A DNA stretch of 64,000 bases from a bacterium (GCA_024226735.1 JAAELL010000286.1:62001-126000), one strand, 5' to 3'. Positions 37,351 to 46,707 are shown, numbered from the stretch's first letter. The notes: generated by a model not told the origin, from the sequence alone. Translations and numbers: made by a program.

Positions 37351-38823
37351 ATGACCCAACTAGGCACCTTCGTTCGACGCAACTTCGAGCCGCTCCTGCT
37401 CTCCGCGCAGGTGGTGGTCGATCTGCTCGTCGTCGTGGGCGCCTGCCTGACGGCGTGGTGGGTCCGCGAGCAGCTGATCACCGACCCGATCGCGCTCAGC
37501 CAGTACCGGGAGTTCTTCTCGATCACGACCGCCGTCACGCTGGTCTGCTTCCACTGGTTCGGACTCTACAGCCCGATCAAGAGCCTCTTGAACGTCCAGG
37601 AGTTCAAGGGGGTCTTCAAGAGCACAGTCGCGGCCTTCTTGATCGTCAGTGCCCTGGCGGTCTTCCTGCGCGGCACGAACCAGGAAGTCACCGAGGGCTT
37701 CATGGGCCGCCTCGTGGCCCTGCACCAGGCGTTCGATCTCGACGTCAACCCCGACGCCTACTCGCGGTTGACGCAGATCCTGTGCTTCGCGCTGATCCTC
37801 TTCTTCACGTTGATCAGCCGCTTCGTCTCGTTCAAGGTCATCCAGCACCTGCACCGGCGCGGGATCGGCAACCGCAACGTGATCATCGTCGGCGCCGGCG
37901 TCATGGGCCGGCGGCTGCAGAAGCGCTTTCTGATCGTGCCCACGCTCGGGCTCAACCTGGCCGGCTTCATCGACGACGACGAGGAGCTGGTCGGCAGCAC
38001 GATCGACCGCTCGCGGGTGCTGGGGACGACCCGGGAGCTCGAGAACCTGCTCGGCCGCCACAAGGTCAGCGACGTCTTCATCGCGATGCCCGAGGAGGAG
38101 GAGGACCGCGTCATGGCGATCATCTCCGAGCTCGAACGGGTCGGCGTCGCATACCACGTCGTGCCGCGCTTCTACCACCTGATGTCGTACAAGGTGCGCA
38201 TCGAGAACCTCGACTCGATCCCGCTCATCACGCGGCCCGAGCGCCGCAGCAGCCTGCTGCAGAACTTCGCCAAGCGCCTGGTCGACATCGGGGTCGCGCT
38301 CGCGTTCCTGGGCGGCGGCGGCGTGTTCTTCCTCGTCTCGGCGATCCTGATCAAGCGCGACTCGCCCGGTCCGGTCTTCTTCAAGCAGACGCGTATCGGT
38401 CTGAACGGCAAGCCGTTCCGAATGTTCAAGTTCAGGACGATGCACACCGTTGCGTGCGACGATGCGGTCGCGCCGAACAGCGAGAACGATCCGCGCGTCA
38501 CGCGCGTCGGCCGCTTCCTGCGGCGCTACAGCCTCGACGAGCTGCCCAACTTCCTCAACGTCCTGCGCGGCGAGATGAGCGTCGTGGGGCCGCGGCCCGA
38601 GATGCCGTTCATCGTCGAGACCTACGGGCCGATGGACCGCGAGCGGCTGCGTGCCAAGCCCGGCGTCACGGGGCTCTGGCAGATCTCCTATGCGCGCAAG
38701 GGCGCGATCCACGAGAACCTCGACTACGACCTCTACTACATCGAGAACCAGTCGATCCTGCTCGACCTCGTGATCATCGCCCTGACCGGATTCGCGGTCG
38801 CGAAGGGGACTGGAGCTTACTAG
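37351..38823 (+). CDS. Undecaprenyl-phosphate sugar phosphotransferase (exopolysaccharide initiation)
   Basis: 490 residues of the polyisoprenyl-phosphate hexose-1-phosphate transferase family (WcaJ/WbaP-like). N-terminal membrane helices (about residues 15-150) are followed by a CoA-binding-like Rossmann domain (RNVIIVGAGVMGRRLQKRF). The C-terminal catalytic bacterial sugar transferase domain has a re-entrant helix (KRLVDIGVALAFLGGG), then DSPGPVFFKQTRIGLNGKPF, RRYSLDELPNFLNVLRGEMS and VGPRPEMP. All landmark motifs are intact. It loads the first sugar onto the lipid carrier at the inner membrane. Two glycosyltransferases follow. Confidence 0.92.
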   Translation: MTQLGTFVRRNFEPLLLSAQVVVDLLVVVGACLTAWWVREQLITDPIALSQYREFFSITTAVTLVCFHWFGLYSPIKSLLNVQEFKGVFKSTVAAFLIVSALAVFLRGTNQEVTEGFMGRLVALHQAFDLDVNPDAYSRLTQILCFALILFFTLISRFVSFKVIQHLHRRGIGNRNVIIVGAGVMGRRLQKRFLIVPTLGLNLAGFIDDDEELVGSTIDRSRVLGTTRELENLLGRHKVSDVFIAMPEEEEDRVMAIISELERVGVAYHVVPRFYHLMSYKVRIENLDSIPLITRPERRSSLLQNFAKRLVDIGVALAFLGGGGVFFLVSAILIKRDSPGPVFFKQTRIGLNGKPFRMFKFRTMHTVACDDAVAPNSENDPRVTRVGRFLRRYSLDELPNFLNVLRGEMSVVGPRPEMPFIVETYGPMDRERLRAKPGVTGLWQISYARKGAIHENLDYDLYYIENQSILLDLVIIALTGFAVAKGTGAY

Positions 38824-38847
38824 CCCGTTCGGGCTAATCTCTCGCGC

Positions 38848-39978
38848 GTGCGCGTCTTGCACGTCATGGAGGCCACGATCGGTGGCACCCGCCGGCACAT
38901 CGTCGACGTCGCCCGCGGACAGCTGCGGGAGGGGGTCAGCGTGCATCTCGCCGTTTCGACCCTGCGCGACCCCGGCTTCCCCGCGGACCTCGAGGCGCTC
39001 GAGGCCGAGGGGGTGCACGTCGAGCGCATCCCGATGGTGCGCGCGGTCCGGCCCGCTACCGATTGGCGCCACTACCGCCGGCTCGTGCACCTGATCCGCG
39101 AGCTGCGCCCCGACATCGTGCACACCCACAGCTCCAAGGCCGGGGTGCTCGGCCGTCGTGCGTCGATCGCCGCCGGCATCGGCGCTCGCGTCCACACGCC
39201 GCACACGTTCGCGTTCCTCTTCGAGGCCCTGTTCGGACGCGTCAAGCGTGGCGTCTACCGCGAGTTGGAGCGCCACCTCGCGCGGCGCACCGAGCGTTTG
39301 ATCGCGGTGAGCGAGACCGAGGCGGAGTCCTTTCGCGCCTCCGGCGTCGTCGCCGCCGAGCGGGTGCGGGTCGTGCCCAACGCGATCGACGCGAGTCGCT
39401 TCCAGGGGGCGGCGCCGATCGAGCTCGCCGAGCTCGGGCTCGATCCGGCGCGGCCGACGACGGCGGTCATCGGACTCGTCTACGCGGCCAAGGGCCAGGA
39501 CCTCGCGCTCGACGCGCTCGCCCGCGCGGGCTGCGAGGACCTTCAGCTGCTCGTCGTTGGCCCGGGCGACACGGCCGAGCTCGAGGCGCGGGCGCGCGCC
39601 CTCGGCGTCGTGGACCGCGTGCGCTTCACGGGGCCGCGCGAAGACGTCCCGTCGGTGCTCGCCGCGCTCGACTTCTTGCTCCTGCCCTCGCGTTGGGAGG
39701 GCATGCCGTACATCGTGCTCGAGGCGATGGCGAGCGGCCTGCCGGTCGTCGCGACCCCGGTCGACGGTGCGCGCGAGCTCGTCCGTGAAGGCTCGAGCGG
39801 GTTCCTCGCGTCCGCGATCGAAACGGATGCCGTCCACGCCGCGCTCGTGCGTGCCTGCGCCGCGAGCAGCGAGGAGCGCGTGGCCCTGGGAGCGGCCGGA
39901 AGAGCGCGCGTCCTGGCGGACTTCAGCCTCGAGCGTATGGTACGCGGCCTCCTCGACGTCTACGCTGAGATCGCTTGA
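38848..39978 (+). CDS. GT4-family glycosyltransferase
   Basis: 376 residues with GT-B fold. The N-domain has MRVLHVMEATIGGTRRHIVD and IVHTHSSKAGVLGRRAS. The C-domain has the donor-binding E-x7-E motif in EGMPYIVLEAMASGLPVVAT and the linker VRVVPNAIDASRF. GTG start at 38848, 24 bases after the sugar-transferase gene. It likely adds the second or a later sugar to the lipid-linked repeat unit. Donor and acceptor are not predictable. Confidence 0.9.
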   Translation: MRVLHVMEATIGGTRRHIVDVARGQLREGVSVHLAVSTLRDPGFPADLEALEAEGVHVERIPMVRAVRPATDWRHYRRLVHLIRELRPDIVHTHSSKAGVLGRRASIAAGIGARVHTPHTFAFLFEALFGRVKRGVYRELERHLARRTERLIAVSETEAESFRASGVVAAERVRVVPNAIDASRFQGAAPIELAELGLDPARPTTAVIGLVYAAKGQDLALDALARAGCEDLQLLVVGPGDTAELEARARALGVVDRVRFTGPREDVPSVLAALDFLLLPSRWEGMPYIVLEAMASGLPVVATPVDGARELVREGSSGFLASAIETDAVHAALVRACAASSEERVALGAAGRARVLADFSLERMVRGLLDVYAEIA

Positions 39979-39991
39979 TGGGCGTGGCATC

Positions 39992-41131
39992 TTGAAGCTC
40001 CTGCACGTGATCTCGACGCTCGACGTCGGCGGGGCGGAGGTGCACCTGTTGTCGCAGGTGCGCGGCCAGGTCGCGCGCGGGCACCAGGTGCGCGTCGCGT
40101 GGGTCCTCGGCGAGGGCCGGCTGACCGAGGAGTTCCGCGCGGCGGGGGCGGAGTGGACAGGTTGCGTCGGCAAGGGGCTCGGGTTTCCCTTCCGCCTGCG
40201 CAAGCACCTCGCTTGGTGCGACCTCGTGCACTCGCACCTCCTGCGGGCAGACTTCGCAACCGCGCTGACGGCGACGCTGCTCGGCAAGAGGCGGCGGCTC
40301 GTGGCCGGCAAGCACAACGACGAGCAAGCGCTCAAGCGACCGCTCGTCTCGCGCCTGCACGGCTGGATCGGCAACCTGCCCGTGCGCACGATCGTGCTCT
40401 CCGATCACGTCGGCCGCTTCATCGAGACGCACGGACGCGTCCGGCCGGACAAGATCATCCGCGTCTACTACGGTATCGATCCGTCGCCGTTCGAAGCCGC
40501 AGCGGCGCTCGACGCCGCTGAGCGCGCGGCGATCCGCGCCGAGTTCGGCTTCGCCGAGACCGACGCGGTGTTCCTTTGCGTTGCGCGCTTCGCGCCGCAG
40601 AAGGCGCACGACGTGCTGCTGCGCGCTTTCGCCGCGGCGCGGACACGGGAGGGCGGCGAGCGTCTGAAGCTGCTGCTCGTCGGCGACGATCCGTTCGGTG
40701 ACGGTCGCGAGCGTACGGAGGCGGTCGCGCGCGAGGCCGGATTGATCGAGACGGGGGCGCAGGACCCGGTCGTCTTCGCTGGCATCCGGCGCGACGTCCC
40801 GCGCCTGCTCGCGGCGTCGGACGTCTTCGTGATGAGCTCGCTCTGGGAGGGGCTCGGGCTCGTGTTCCTCGAGGCGATGGCCGCGGGGCTGCCGGTGCTG
40901 GCGACGCGCGTCTCCGCCGTCCCCGAGGTCGTCGTCGAAGGCGTGACGGGGCGCCTCGTGGCCCCGGCCGAGGAGCCGCCGCTGGCGGACGCGTTCCTCG
41001 AGCTCGCGCAGTCTCCCGAGCGATGCAGGGCTCTTGGAGCGAAAGGACGGCAACGGGTGAGGGAAGTCTTCGCCCTCGACCGTATGGTCGAGGAAACGCT
41101 GGAGGTCTACGAACGGATCTTGGGGACCTGA
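39992..41131 (+). CDS. GT4-family glycosyltransferase
   Basis: 379 residues. MKLLHVISTLDVGGAEVHLL is the glycosyltransferase 4 N-terminus, and TIVLSDHVGRF plus RVYYGIDPSPF mark the domain junction. The E-x7-E motif is in EGLGLVFLEAMAAGLPVLAT. The start is TTG at 39992, as no in-frame ATG or GTG gives the conserved N-terminus. It follows the preceding GT gene by 13 bases and completes the three-gene glycan cluster. Confidence 0.9.
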   Translation: MKLLHVISTLDVGGAEVHLLSQVRGQVARGHQVRVAWVLGEGRLTEEFRAAGAEWTGCVGKGLGFPFRLRKHLAWCDLVHSHLLRADFATALTATLLGKRRRLVAGKHNDEQALKRPLVSRLHGWIGNLPVRTIVLSDHVGRFIETHGRVRPDKIIRVYYGIDPSPFEAAAALDAAERAAIRAEFGFAETDAVFLCVARFAPQKAHDVLLRAFAAARTREGGERLKLLLVGDDPFGDGRERTEAVAREAGLIETGAQDPVVFAGIRRDVPRLLAASDVFVMSSLWEGLGLVFLEAMAAGLPVLATRVSAVPEVVVEGVTGRLVAPAEEPPLADAFLELAQSPERCRALGAKGRQRVREVFALDRMVEETLEVYERILGT

Positions 41132-41153
41132 CGACTCAGCCACACTGCCGATC

Positions 41154-43670
41154 ATGCTTCGAAGTTCCACCCCGATGGCCATCCTGACGGCCACGCTGTT
41201 CTCCGCGCTCCTCGTCGCTGTCGTGTCCGCGGCTCCGCAGGAGCCTGCTGCCGCCCAGGTGGTCTGGAAGAACGCGCGCGAGCTGACGATCGAGGGCCAG
41301 GGATGGTCGGAAATGCGCGCCGCTTGGGACCGCTTGCCACGCCGCGCGGAGCCGCTCGTGCGCGAGCAGGTCTGGAAGCTCTCGCGCAACAGCGCGGGGA
41401 TCGCCGTACGCTTTTCGACGGACGCGACCTCGATCGCGGCGCGCTGGTCGCTCTCGAGTCCCGAGCTCGGAATGCCGCACATGCCGGCGACCGGGGTCAG
41501 TGGCCTCGATCTGTACGTGCGGCACGCCGGCGCATGGCGCTGGCTCGCCACGCCGCGGCCGACCCAGCAGTCCAATGAGGCGACGCTCGTCTCCGGGCTC
41601 GATCCGGGCGAGCGCGAGTACCTGCTGTACCTCCCGCTCTACAACGGCGTCACGCGGCTCGAGGTCGGCGTGCCGGACGGTACGGTGCTGCGCCCCGGTG
41701 CGGAGCGTCCGGCGGACGCCGCGCGCCCCATCGTTTTCTACGGCACCTCGATCACCCAGGGCGCGTGCGCGTCGCGTCCCGGCCTCGCGCACGTCGCGCA
41801 GCTCGGCCGGCGCCTCGACCGACCAACCATCAACCTCGGTTTCTCGGGCAACGGCGAGATGGAGCTCGAGCTCGCTCGGCTCGTGGGGGAGATCGATGCC
41901 GAGGTGTACGTGATCGACTGCCTCCCCAACATGAACGCGGACCAGGTCCGTGAGCGCACCGTCCCGTTCGTGCGTGCGCTCCGCGCCGCTCGGCCCGGCG
42001 TGCCCATCCTGCTCGTCGAGGATCGCTCCTTCCAGAACGCCTACCTGCGTGAGGGCTTGCGCGCGGCGCACCTGGCACGACGCGCGGCTCTGCGCGAGGC
42101 GTTCGTTGCGCTGCAGGAAGAGGGCGACAGCGAGCTCGCGTACCTCGCCGGCGACGGCCTGCTCGGCTCCGACTCCGAGGGGACCGTCGAGGGATCGCAT
42201 CCCAACGACCTGGGCTTCACGCGCCAGGCGGACGCCTTCGAGCCGGTGCTCGCCAAGCTCGTGGGCCGCGCACCGGCCGCGGCCCCGGATCGTGATCCGG
42301 CGCCGGAGCCGGATGCGCCGGACGCGCCCGCGAGCGTGCCGAACGTCGTGTTCTTCCTGGTCGACGACCTCGGCTGGAAGGACGTCGGCTGCTACGGAAG
42401 CGAGCTGCACGAGACTCCGAACATCGATCGACTCGCGGCGGCTGGCGCGCGTTTCACCGCGGCGTATGCCAACGCGCCGAACTGCGCGCCGACGCGCGCG
42501 GCGATCCTCTCCGGTCAATACGCCCCGCGTACGGGGATCTACACGGTCAACTCGTCGGCGCGCGGGCAGGCGCAGAACCGCAAGCTGGTCCCGATCGAGA
42601 ACAAGCGCACGCTCGACGCTGACGTTCTCACGCTCCCGGAAGTGCTCGACCGCGCGGGCTACGTCAGCGCGGCGATCGGCAAGTGGCACCTCGGTGACGA
42701 TCCGTGCGCCCAGGGCTTCGACGTCAACGTGGGGGGCGATGAGCGCGGCTCGCCGCACAAGGGCTACCTCGTCCCGTACGGAAACCCGAACCTCTCCGAC
42801 GGTCCGGAGGGCGAGTACCTGACCGATCGTCTGACGGACGAGGCGCTGGCTTTTCTCGACAGCGCGTCGAAAGAGGGCAACCCGTTCTTCCTGTACCTGT
42901 CGCACTACGCCGTGCACACGCCCGTCCAGGGACGGCCCGACCTCGTCGAGAAGTATCGTGAAAAGAGGATGGACGGTTGGGGCGGTCGCCCGGACTACGG
43001 CGCGATGGTCGAGGCGGTCGACGACAGTCTCGGTCGGGTGGTGGGCAAGCTCGACGAGCTCGGGCTCGCCGAGAACACGATCGTCATCTTCTTCTCCGAC
43101 AACGGTGGCCACGGACGCTTCACCTCGATGGCGCCCCTGCGCGGCTCTAAGGGGATGCTGTACGAGGGCGGCGTGCGTGAGCCGTTGATCGTGCGCTGGC
43201 CGGGCCGCGCCCGTGCCGGCGCGACCATCGACGCGCCGGTCATCTCGGTCGACTTCTTCCCGACCCTCCTCGAGGCCGCGGGCCTCGCGGCGCCCGACGG
43301 CAAGGTGCTGGACGGCGTGAGCCTGCTGCCGCTGTTGACGGGGGCGGGCGCTCTCGACCGGGATGCGATCTATTGGCACTTCCCGGCGTATCTGGAGTCT
43401 TACACGGTGCGCGAGGCGCCCTGGCGCACGACGCCGGTGGGAGCGATCCGCAGCGGCAAGTACAAGCTCCTCGAGTTCTTCGAGGACGGTCGGCTCGAGC
43501 TCTATGACCTGGAGGCCGACCCGGGCGAGAATGCCGATCTGGCGCAACTCGAGCCCGAGCGCACGGCGGAGCTCGCGGCACGGCTCGCGCTCTGGCGTGT
43601 CGAGGTCGACGCCCCCATTCCGGTCGATCTCGAGCCGGACTACGTCGCCCCCGACGACGACGGGCGCTAG
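41154..43670 (+). CDS. Secreted SGNH hydrolase-sulfatase fusion
   Basis: 838 residues. A signal peptide (about residues 1-28) comes first. A beta-rich domain is followed by an SGNH/GDSL hydrolase (GTSITQGACASRPGLAHVAQ, NLGFSGNGEMEL, DCLPNM and a terminal HPNDLGF). After an Ala/Pro/Asp linker near residues 376-394 begins a type I sulfatase (NVVFFLVDDLGWKDVGCYGS). The catalytic CxPxR is present in NCAPTRAAILSG, so Cys must be converted to formylglycine by an FGE-type enzyme. Metal ligands appear in FFLVDDLGW and FFSDNGGHG. It probably deacylates and desulfates a sulfated polysaccharide. Both active sites look complete. Confidence 0.9.
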   Translation: MLRSSTPMAILTATLFSALLVAVVSAAPQEPAAAQVVWKNARELTIEGQGWSEMRAAWDRLPRRAEPLVREQVWKLSRNSAGIAVRFSTDATSIAARWSLSSPELGMPHMPATGVSGLDLYVRHAGAWRWLATPRPTQQSNEATLVSGLDPGEREYLLYLPLYNGVTRLEVGVPDGTVLRPGAERPADAARPIVFYGTSITQGACASRPGLAHVAQLGRRLDRPTINLGFSGNGEMELELARLVGEIDAEVYVIDCLPNMNADQVRERTVPFVRALRAARPGVPILLVEDRSFQNAYLREGLRAAHLARRAALREAFVALQEEGDSELAYLAGDGLLGSDSEGTVEGSHPNDLGFTRQADAFEPVLAKLVGRAPAAAPDRDPAPEPDAPDAPASVPNVVFFLVDDLGWKDVGCYGSELHETPNIDRLAAAGARFTAAYANAPNCAPTRAAILSGQYAPRTGIYTVNSSARGQAQNRKLVPIENKRTLDADVLTLPEVLDRAGYVSAAIGKWHLGDDPCAQGFDVNVGGDERGSPHKGYLVPYGNPNLSDGPEGEYLTDRLTDEALAFLDSASKEGNPFFLYLSHYAVHTPVQGRPDLVEKYREKRMDGWGGRPDYGAMVEAVDDSLGRVVGKLDELGLAENTIVIFFSDNGGHGRFTSMAPLRGSKGMLYEGGVREPLIVRWPGRARAGATIDAPVISVDFFPTLLEAAGLAAPDGKVLDGVSLLPLLTGAGALDRDAIYWHFPAYLESYTVREAPWRTTPVGAIRSGKYKLLEFFEDGRLELYDLEADPGENADLAQLEPERTAELAARLALWRVEVDAPIPVDLEPDYVAPDDDGR

Positions 43671-43751
43671 CGCCTCGCTCCAGCGCCGCCACGAGCAACC
43701 CTTACACGTTGCTCGCGTTGACGGGTGCCCGGGGTCGTTCATCATGGGTCG

Positions 43752-45227
43752 ATGCTCGAATGGGCCCTCGAGAACGCGCTGATCGGCGCGCTGTTGTTCA
43801 CGGTCGTCGCCGTCGTCGCGCGCACCGTCCGCGTGCGGCCGGCCATCCTGCACGTCGCGTGGTGCCTCGTGCTGGTGCGGTTCATCATGCCTCCGGTGCT
43901 GCCTCCCGCTTTTCCTGCATGGCCCGACGCCGGCGGGGATTCGGTTGACCCTCTGTCGTACTGGATCGACGAGAAGCCGAGTGAGGCGAGCTCGCCGGAG
44001 TCGAAGACTGGCGCGCGCGAGAGCTCCGGGACGTTCATATTCGCGAGCGGCACGACGCGCACGGACGGGGTCCCCGGCGTGAGCGCACTCTTGCGCGACG
44101 AGCGCTACGCGGGCGGGAGGCGACTCGTCCTCTGGGCCTGGGCGCTCGGAGCCGCGGTCGTCGTCCTGCGCGAGCTGCGCGGCGCGCGGCGCGTGGCACG
44201 TTTGGTGCGCGGCGCCGAGGCGGCGGGACCGGCGGTGCGCGAGCATGCGCGCGCGGTCGCGCACGCGATGGGGATCGAGGCTCCGATGATCCGCATCGTG
44301 CCTGGGCTGCCCGCGCCGTTCGTATGGAGCTGGGCGCGGCCGGTTCTGTGCCTGGGCTCTGCCGACACCCTACCGACGCGCTCGGTGCTCGCCCACGAGT
44401 TCGCCCACCTCAAGCGCCGCGATCACCGAACGGCTTGGCTCGAGCTCGGCGTTCTTGCCGTGCAGTGGTGGAATCCGCTCGTGCACTTGGCGCGGCGCGA
44501 GATGCACACCGCCATGGAACACGCGTGCGACGCGCGGGTCGTCGCTCGCTACCCCGATGAGCGGCTGGCCTACGCCAGCGCTCTCGTCGACGCCGCGGAG
44601 GCGAGCCGCGACCTTGCGCGGGCGGGCTGGGCGGAGTGGAACGGCACGCCCGCGCTGGGCGTCGTCGGCAGGGCCGGACGCGTCGTCGAGTCGCGGCTGG
44701 TGCAGATCCTGAACGCCGACGACGAGGCGCGGGTCCCCGGGCTCGCCGTCGTCGCGCTCACGCTGCTCGCCGTGCCCGCCCTCGCCGACTGGTCGCTCGC
44801 GGGGCCCGAGCGTGACGCCGAGTTCACCGACCCCGGCATCGCGCGCATGCTCGAGGGCTTCGGGGTCGAGAGCTGGGGGCAGCTCGAGGCGCGCTCGCGC
44901 GCCGAGCTGGGCAAGGACCCGAGTCACGGGGTCTCCCACAAGAACCTCGGCTTAGCGCTGCTCGCGCGGGGCGCCTGGGACGCGGGAGCCGAGGCGTTCC
45001 AGCGCCAGATCGCCTGCGGATTCCAGCCCGAGAACGCGCGCTACAACCTCGCGTGCGCTCACGCTCGCCGCGGCAATGCCGACGCGGCGATCGCTCTTCT
45101 GGAGGGGCTTGCCGCGCGTGGTTCGCTCGACCGCGCCGGCCTCGCCCGCGACCCAGACCTCGCCCCACTCGCGGCCGATGCCCGCTGGCAAGCGCTGGTT
45201 GGGCCGATGGCGCGCGATCAACCTTGA
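43752..45227 (+). CDS. M56 (BlaR1/MecR1-type) metalloprotease with TPR-like tail
   Basis: 491 residues. N-terminal membrane helices (LEWALENALIGALLFTVVAV, LHVAWCLVLVRFIMP) and a central one flank the zinc site HEFAH, with the third ligand probably in EHACDARV. After a further helix near residue 340 come two TPR-like units (SHKNLGLALLARGAWDAGAE, ARYNLACAHARRGNADAAIA). A penicillin-binding sensor domain is absent. BlaI/MecI repressors usually sit next to M56 genes, but none is visible here. ATG at 43752 starts the first helix. Confidence 0.82.
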   Translation: MLEWALENALIGALLFTVVAVVARTVRVRPAILHVAWCLVLVRFIMPPVLPPAFPAWPDAGGDSVDPLSYWIDEKPSEASSPESKTGARESSGTFIFASGTTRTDGVPGVSALLRDERYAGGRRLVLWAWALGAAVVVLRELRGARRVARLVRGAEAAGPAVREHARAVAHAMGIEAPMIRIVPGLPAPFVWSWARPVLCLGSADTLPTRSVLAHEFAHLKRRDHRTAWLELGVLAVQWWNPLVHLARREMHTAMEHACDARVVARYPDERLAYASALVDAAEASRDLARAGWAEWNGTPALGVVGRAGRVVESRLVQILNADDEARVPGLAVVALTLLAVPALADWSLAGPERDAEFTDPGIARMLEGFGVESWGQLEARSRAELGKDPSHGVSHKNLGLALLARGAWDAGAEAFQRQIACGFQPENARYNLACAHARRGNADAAIALLEGLAARGSLDRAGLARDPDLAPLAADARWQALVGPMARDQP

Positions 45228-45244
45228 AACGCTACACTCCGCCG

Positions 45245-45269
45245 TTCGTCCAGCGGGATTCGAACCCGC
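45245..45269 (-). other. tRNA 3'-end fragment (T-arm plus acceptor strand)
   Basis: On the minus strand GCGGG-TTCGAAT-CCCGC is a perfect T-stem with consensus T-loop, followed by seven bases TGGACGA and an A in the discriminator position. No complementary 5' acceptor strand, D-arm or anticodon stem is found in the expected 50 bases, so this is not an intact tRNA gene. It lies in the 77-base gap between two plus-strand genes. It may be a relic of an integration event or a chance match. Confidence 0.4.
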
Positions 45270-45304
45270 AGCGGTGTCTCCCAACCCCGAACCGAGCTCC
45301 CGTC

Positions 45305-46705
45305 TTGCAGCGTCCCCTCCAATCCGTGGCCCTCGTGCTGTCGCTCGCCCTCGTGGCGTGCTCCAGCGAATCCGCTCCCGCGTCCTCCGTGTCCACCAGC
45401 GTGGCCGGGACCTCGAACGCGTCCGAGCTCGACGAAGGGGCGCGGGAGGCGGGCACTATGGCAGCCAAGGCGTCGATCGGCACCCAGGCGCCCGTCACGT
45501 CTCCGTCGGAGCCGGACGGAGCGCCTCAGGATCCAGAGCCGCAGGAGAAGAAGCCGCAGCGGACGCCGAAGTTCAACTTCGGTCCCGACGGCTCGATCCC
45601 GGACGCGGACCTCACCAAGTACCACGTCGTTCTGCGCACCTCGATCGACGCCGTCGACGTCGGCGCGATCACGGTCGGTCTGTGGGGTGACAAGGCGCCG
45701 ATCACGGTGCGCAACTTCCTGCGGCTCTCCGACGAGGGCTTCTACGACGGTCTGTCCTTCCACCGCATCATGCGCGACTTCATGGTGCAGGGCGGCGACC
45801 CGACGGGCTCGGGCATGGGCAGCAGTCCGCACGGCACGATCAAGGCCGAGTTCTCGGATGACCCCTCGCGCGCCCACCGCTACGGCGTGCTCTCGATGGC
45901 GCGCTCCAGCGGCAGACCGGACTCGGCGTCGTCCCAGTTCTTCATCTGTTGCGACGAGAGTCCCGGCGTCTGGAACCTGGACGGGCAGTACTCCTCCTTC
46001 GGTCGTATCACCAGCGGTGTCAAGACGCTCGAGGCCCTGGCCGACGTGCCGACCGGTGGGCGCGAGCGCTCGTCGCCGTCGAAGTCCGTGTTGATCACGA
46101 GGGCCGAGGTGGTCGAGGGACCGACGCCGACCGGCGAGACGATCGAACGCCCCGAAGTCGTTCCCGAGCTGAACGGCGAGCCGGCCAAGGTCGTGATCCA
46201 GCACTGCCTCTTGTCCTTCGATCAGGTGCCGCGCATCAAGGCGAAACGCACGAAGGAAGAGGCCGAGAAGCTCGCGGGCGAGATCGCCGAGAAGGTGCGC
46301 GCGGGCGAGGATCTCGTGGCGCTCGTGCGCGAGCACTCCGACGACCCGGTCCAGCCCGACGACGAGTCTCCGGGCGTCTACCGGCTCTTGAACAACGGCG
46401 TACGCGATCGCGTTGCCGAGCGCCAGATGTACGAGCTGACGCGCGACTTCCAGAAGTTCGACGACGGGCTGCGGGAGAAGCAGAAAGCGGGCGAGCTGAC
46501 CGCTGAGCAGGTGACCGCGCAATCCGAGGCCGAGCGGCAGGCCACGATCGAGAAGCTGGACGAGCTGCGCTGGGCAGCGCGCTCCGGAATGGTGCCCGGC
46601 TTCGGCAACGTCGCCTTCTCGCTCAAGGTCGGAGAGGTCGGCATCTCGGCGTTCGACGCCGACGACTCGCCCTTCGGCTGGCACGTCATCAAGCGCCTCG
46701 AGTAA
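45305..46705 (+). CDS. Lipoprotein with cyclophilin and parvulin peptidyl-prolyl isomerase domains
   Basis: 466 residues from TTG at 45305, which gives a lipoprotein signal MQRPLQSVALVLSLALVACS with Cys at about residue 19. A disordered Ser/Pro/Glu linker is followed by a cyclophilin domain: FYDGLSFHRIMRDFMVQGGD, SMARSSGRPDSASSQFFICC and LDGQYSSFGRI. A PpiC/SurA-type parvulin domain follows: VIQHCLLSFDQVPR, LVALVREHSDDPVQPDDESP, MVPGFGNVAFSLKVGEVG and SPFGWHVIKRLE. Two unrelated isomerase folds in one chain are unusual. It should act on exported proteins. A TACACT hexamer lies at 45233-45238. It is followed after two bases by the deaminase gene. Confidence 0.9.
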   Translation: MQRPLQSVALVLSLALVACSSESAPASSVSTSVAGTSNASELDEGAREAGTMAAKASIGTQAPVTSPSEPDGAPQDPEPQEKKPQRTPKFNFGPDGSIPDADLTKYHVVLRTSIDAVDVGAITVGLWGDKAPITVRNFLRLSDEGFYDGLSFHRIMRDFMVQGGDPTGSGMGSSPHGTIKAEFSDDPSRAHRYGVLSMARSSGRPDSASSQFFICCDESPGVWNLDGQYSSFGRITSGVKTLEALADVPTGGRERSSPSKSVLITRAEVVEGPTPTGETIERPEVVPELNGEPAKVVIQHCLLSFDQVPRIKAKRTKEEAEKLAGEIAEKVRAGEDLVALVREHSDDPVQPDDESPGVYRLLNNGVRDRVAERQMYELTRDFQKFDDGLREKQKAGELTAEQVTAQSEAERQATIEKLDELRWAARSGMVPGFGNVAFSLKVGEVGISAFDADDSPFGWHVIKRLE

Positions 46706-46707
46706 GC

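Noticed and set aside
45228-45330. A complete tRNA gene on the minus strand
   Set aside because: Only the T-arm and the acceptor 3' strand fit. No 5' acceptor partner, D-arm or anticodon stem can be formed at the right distances.
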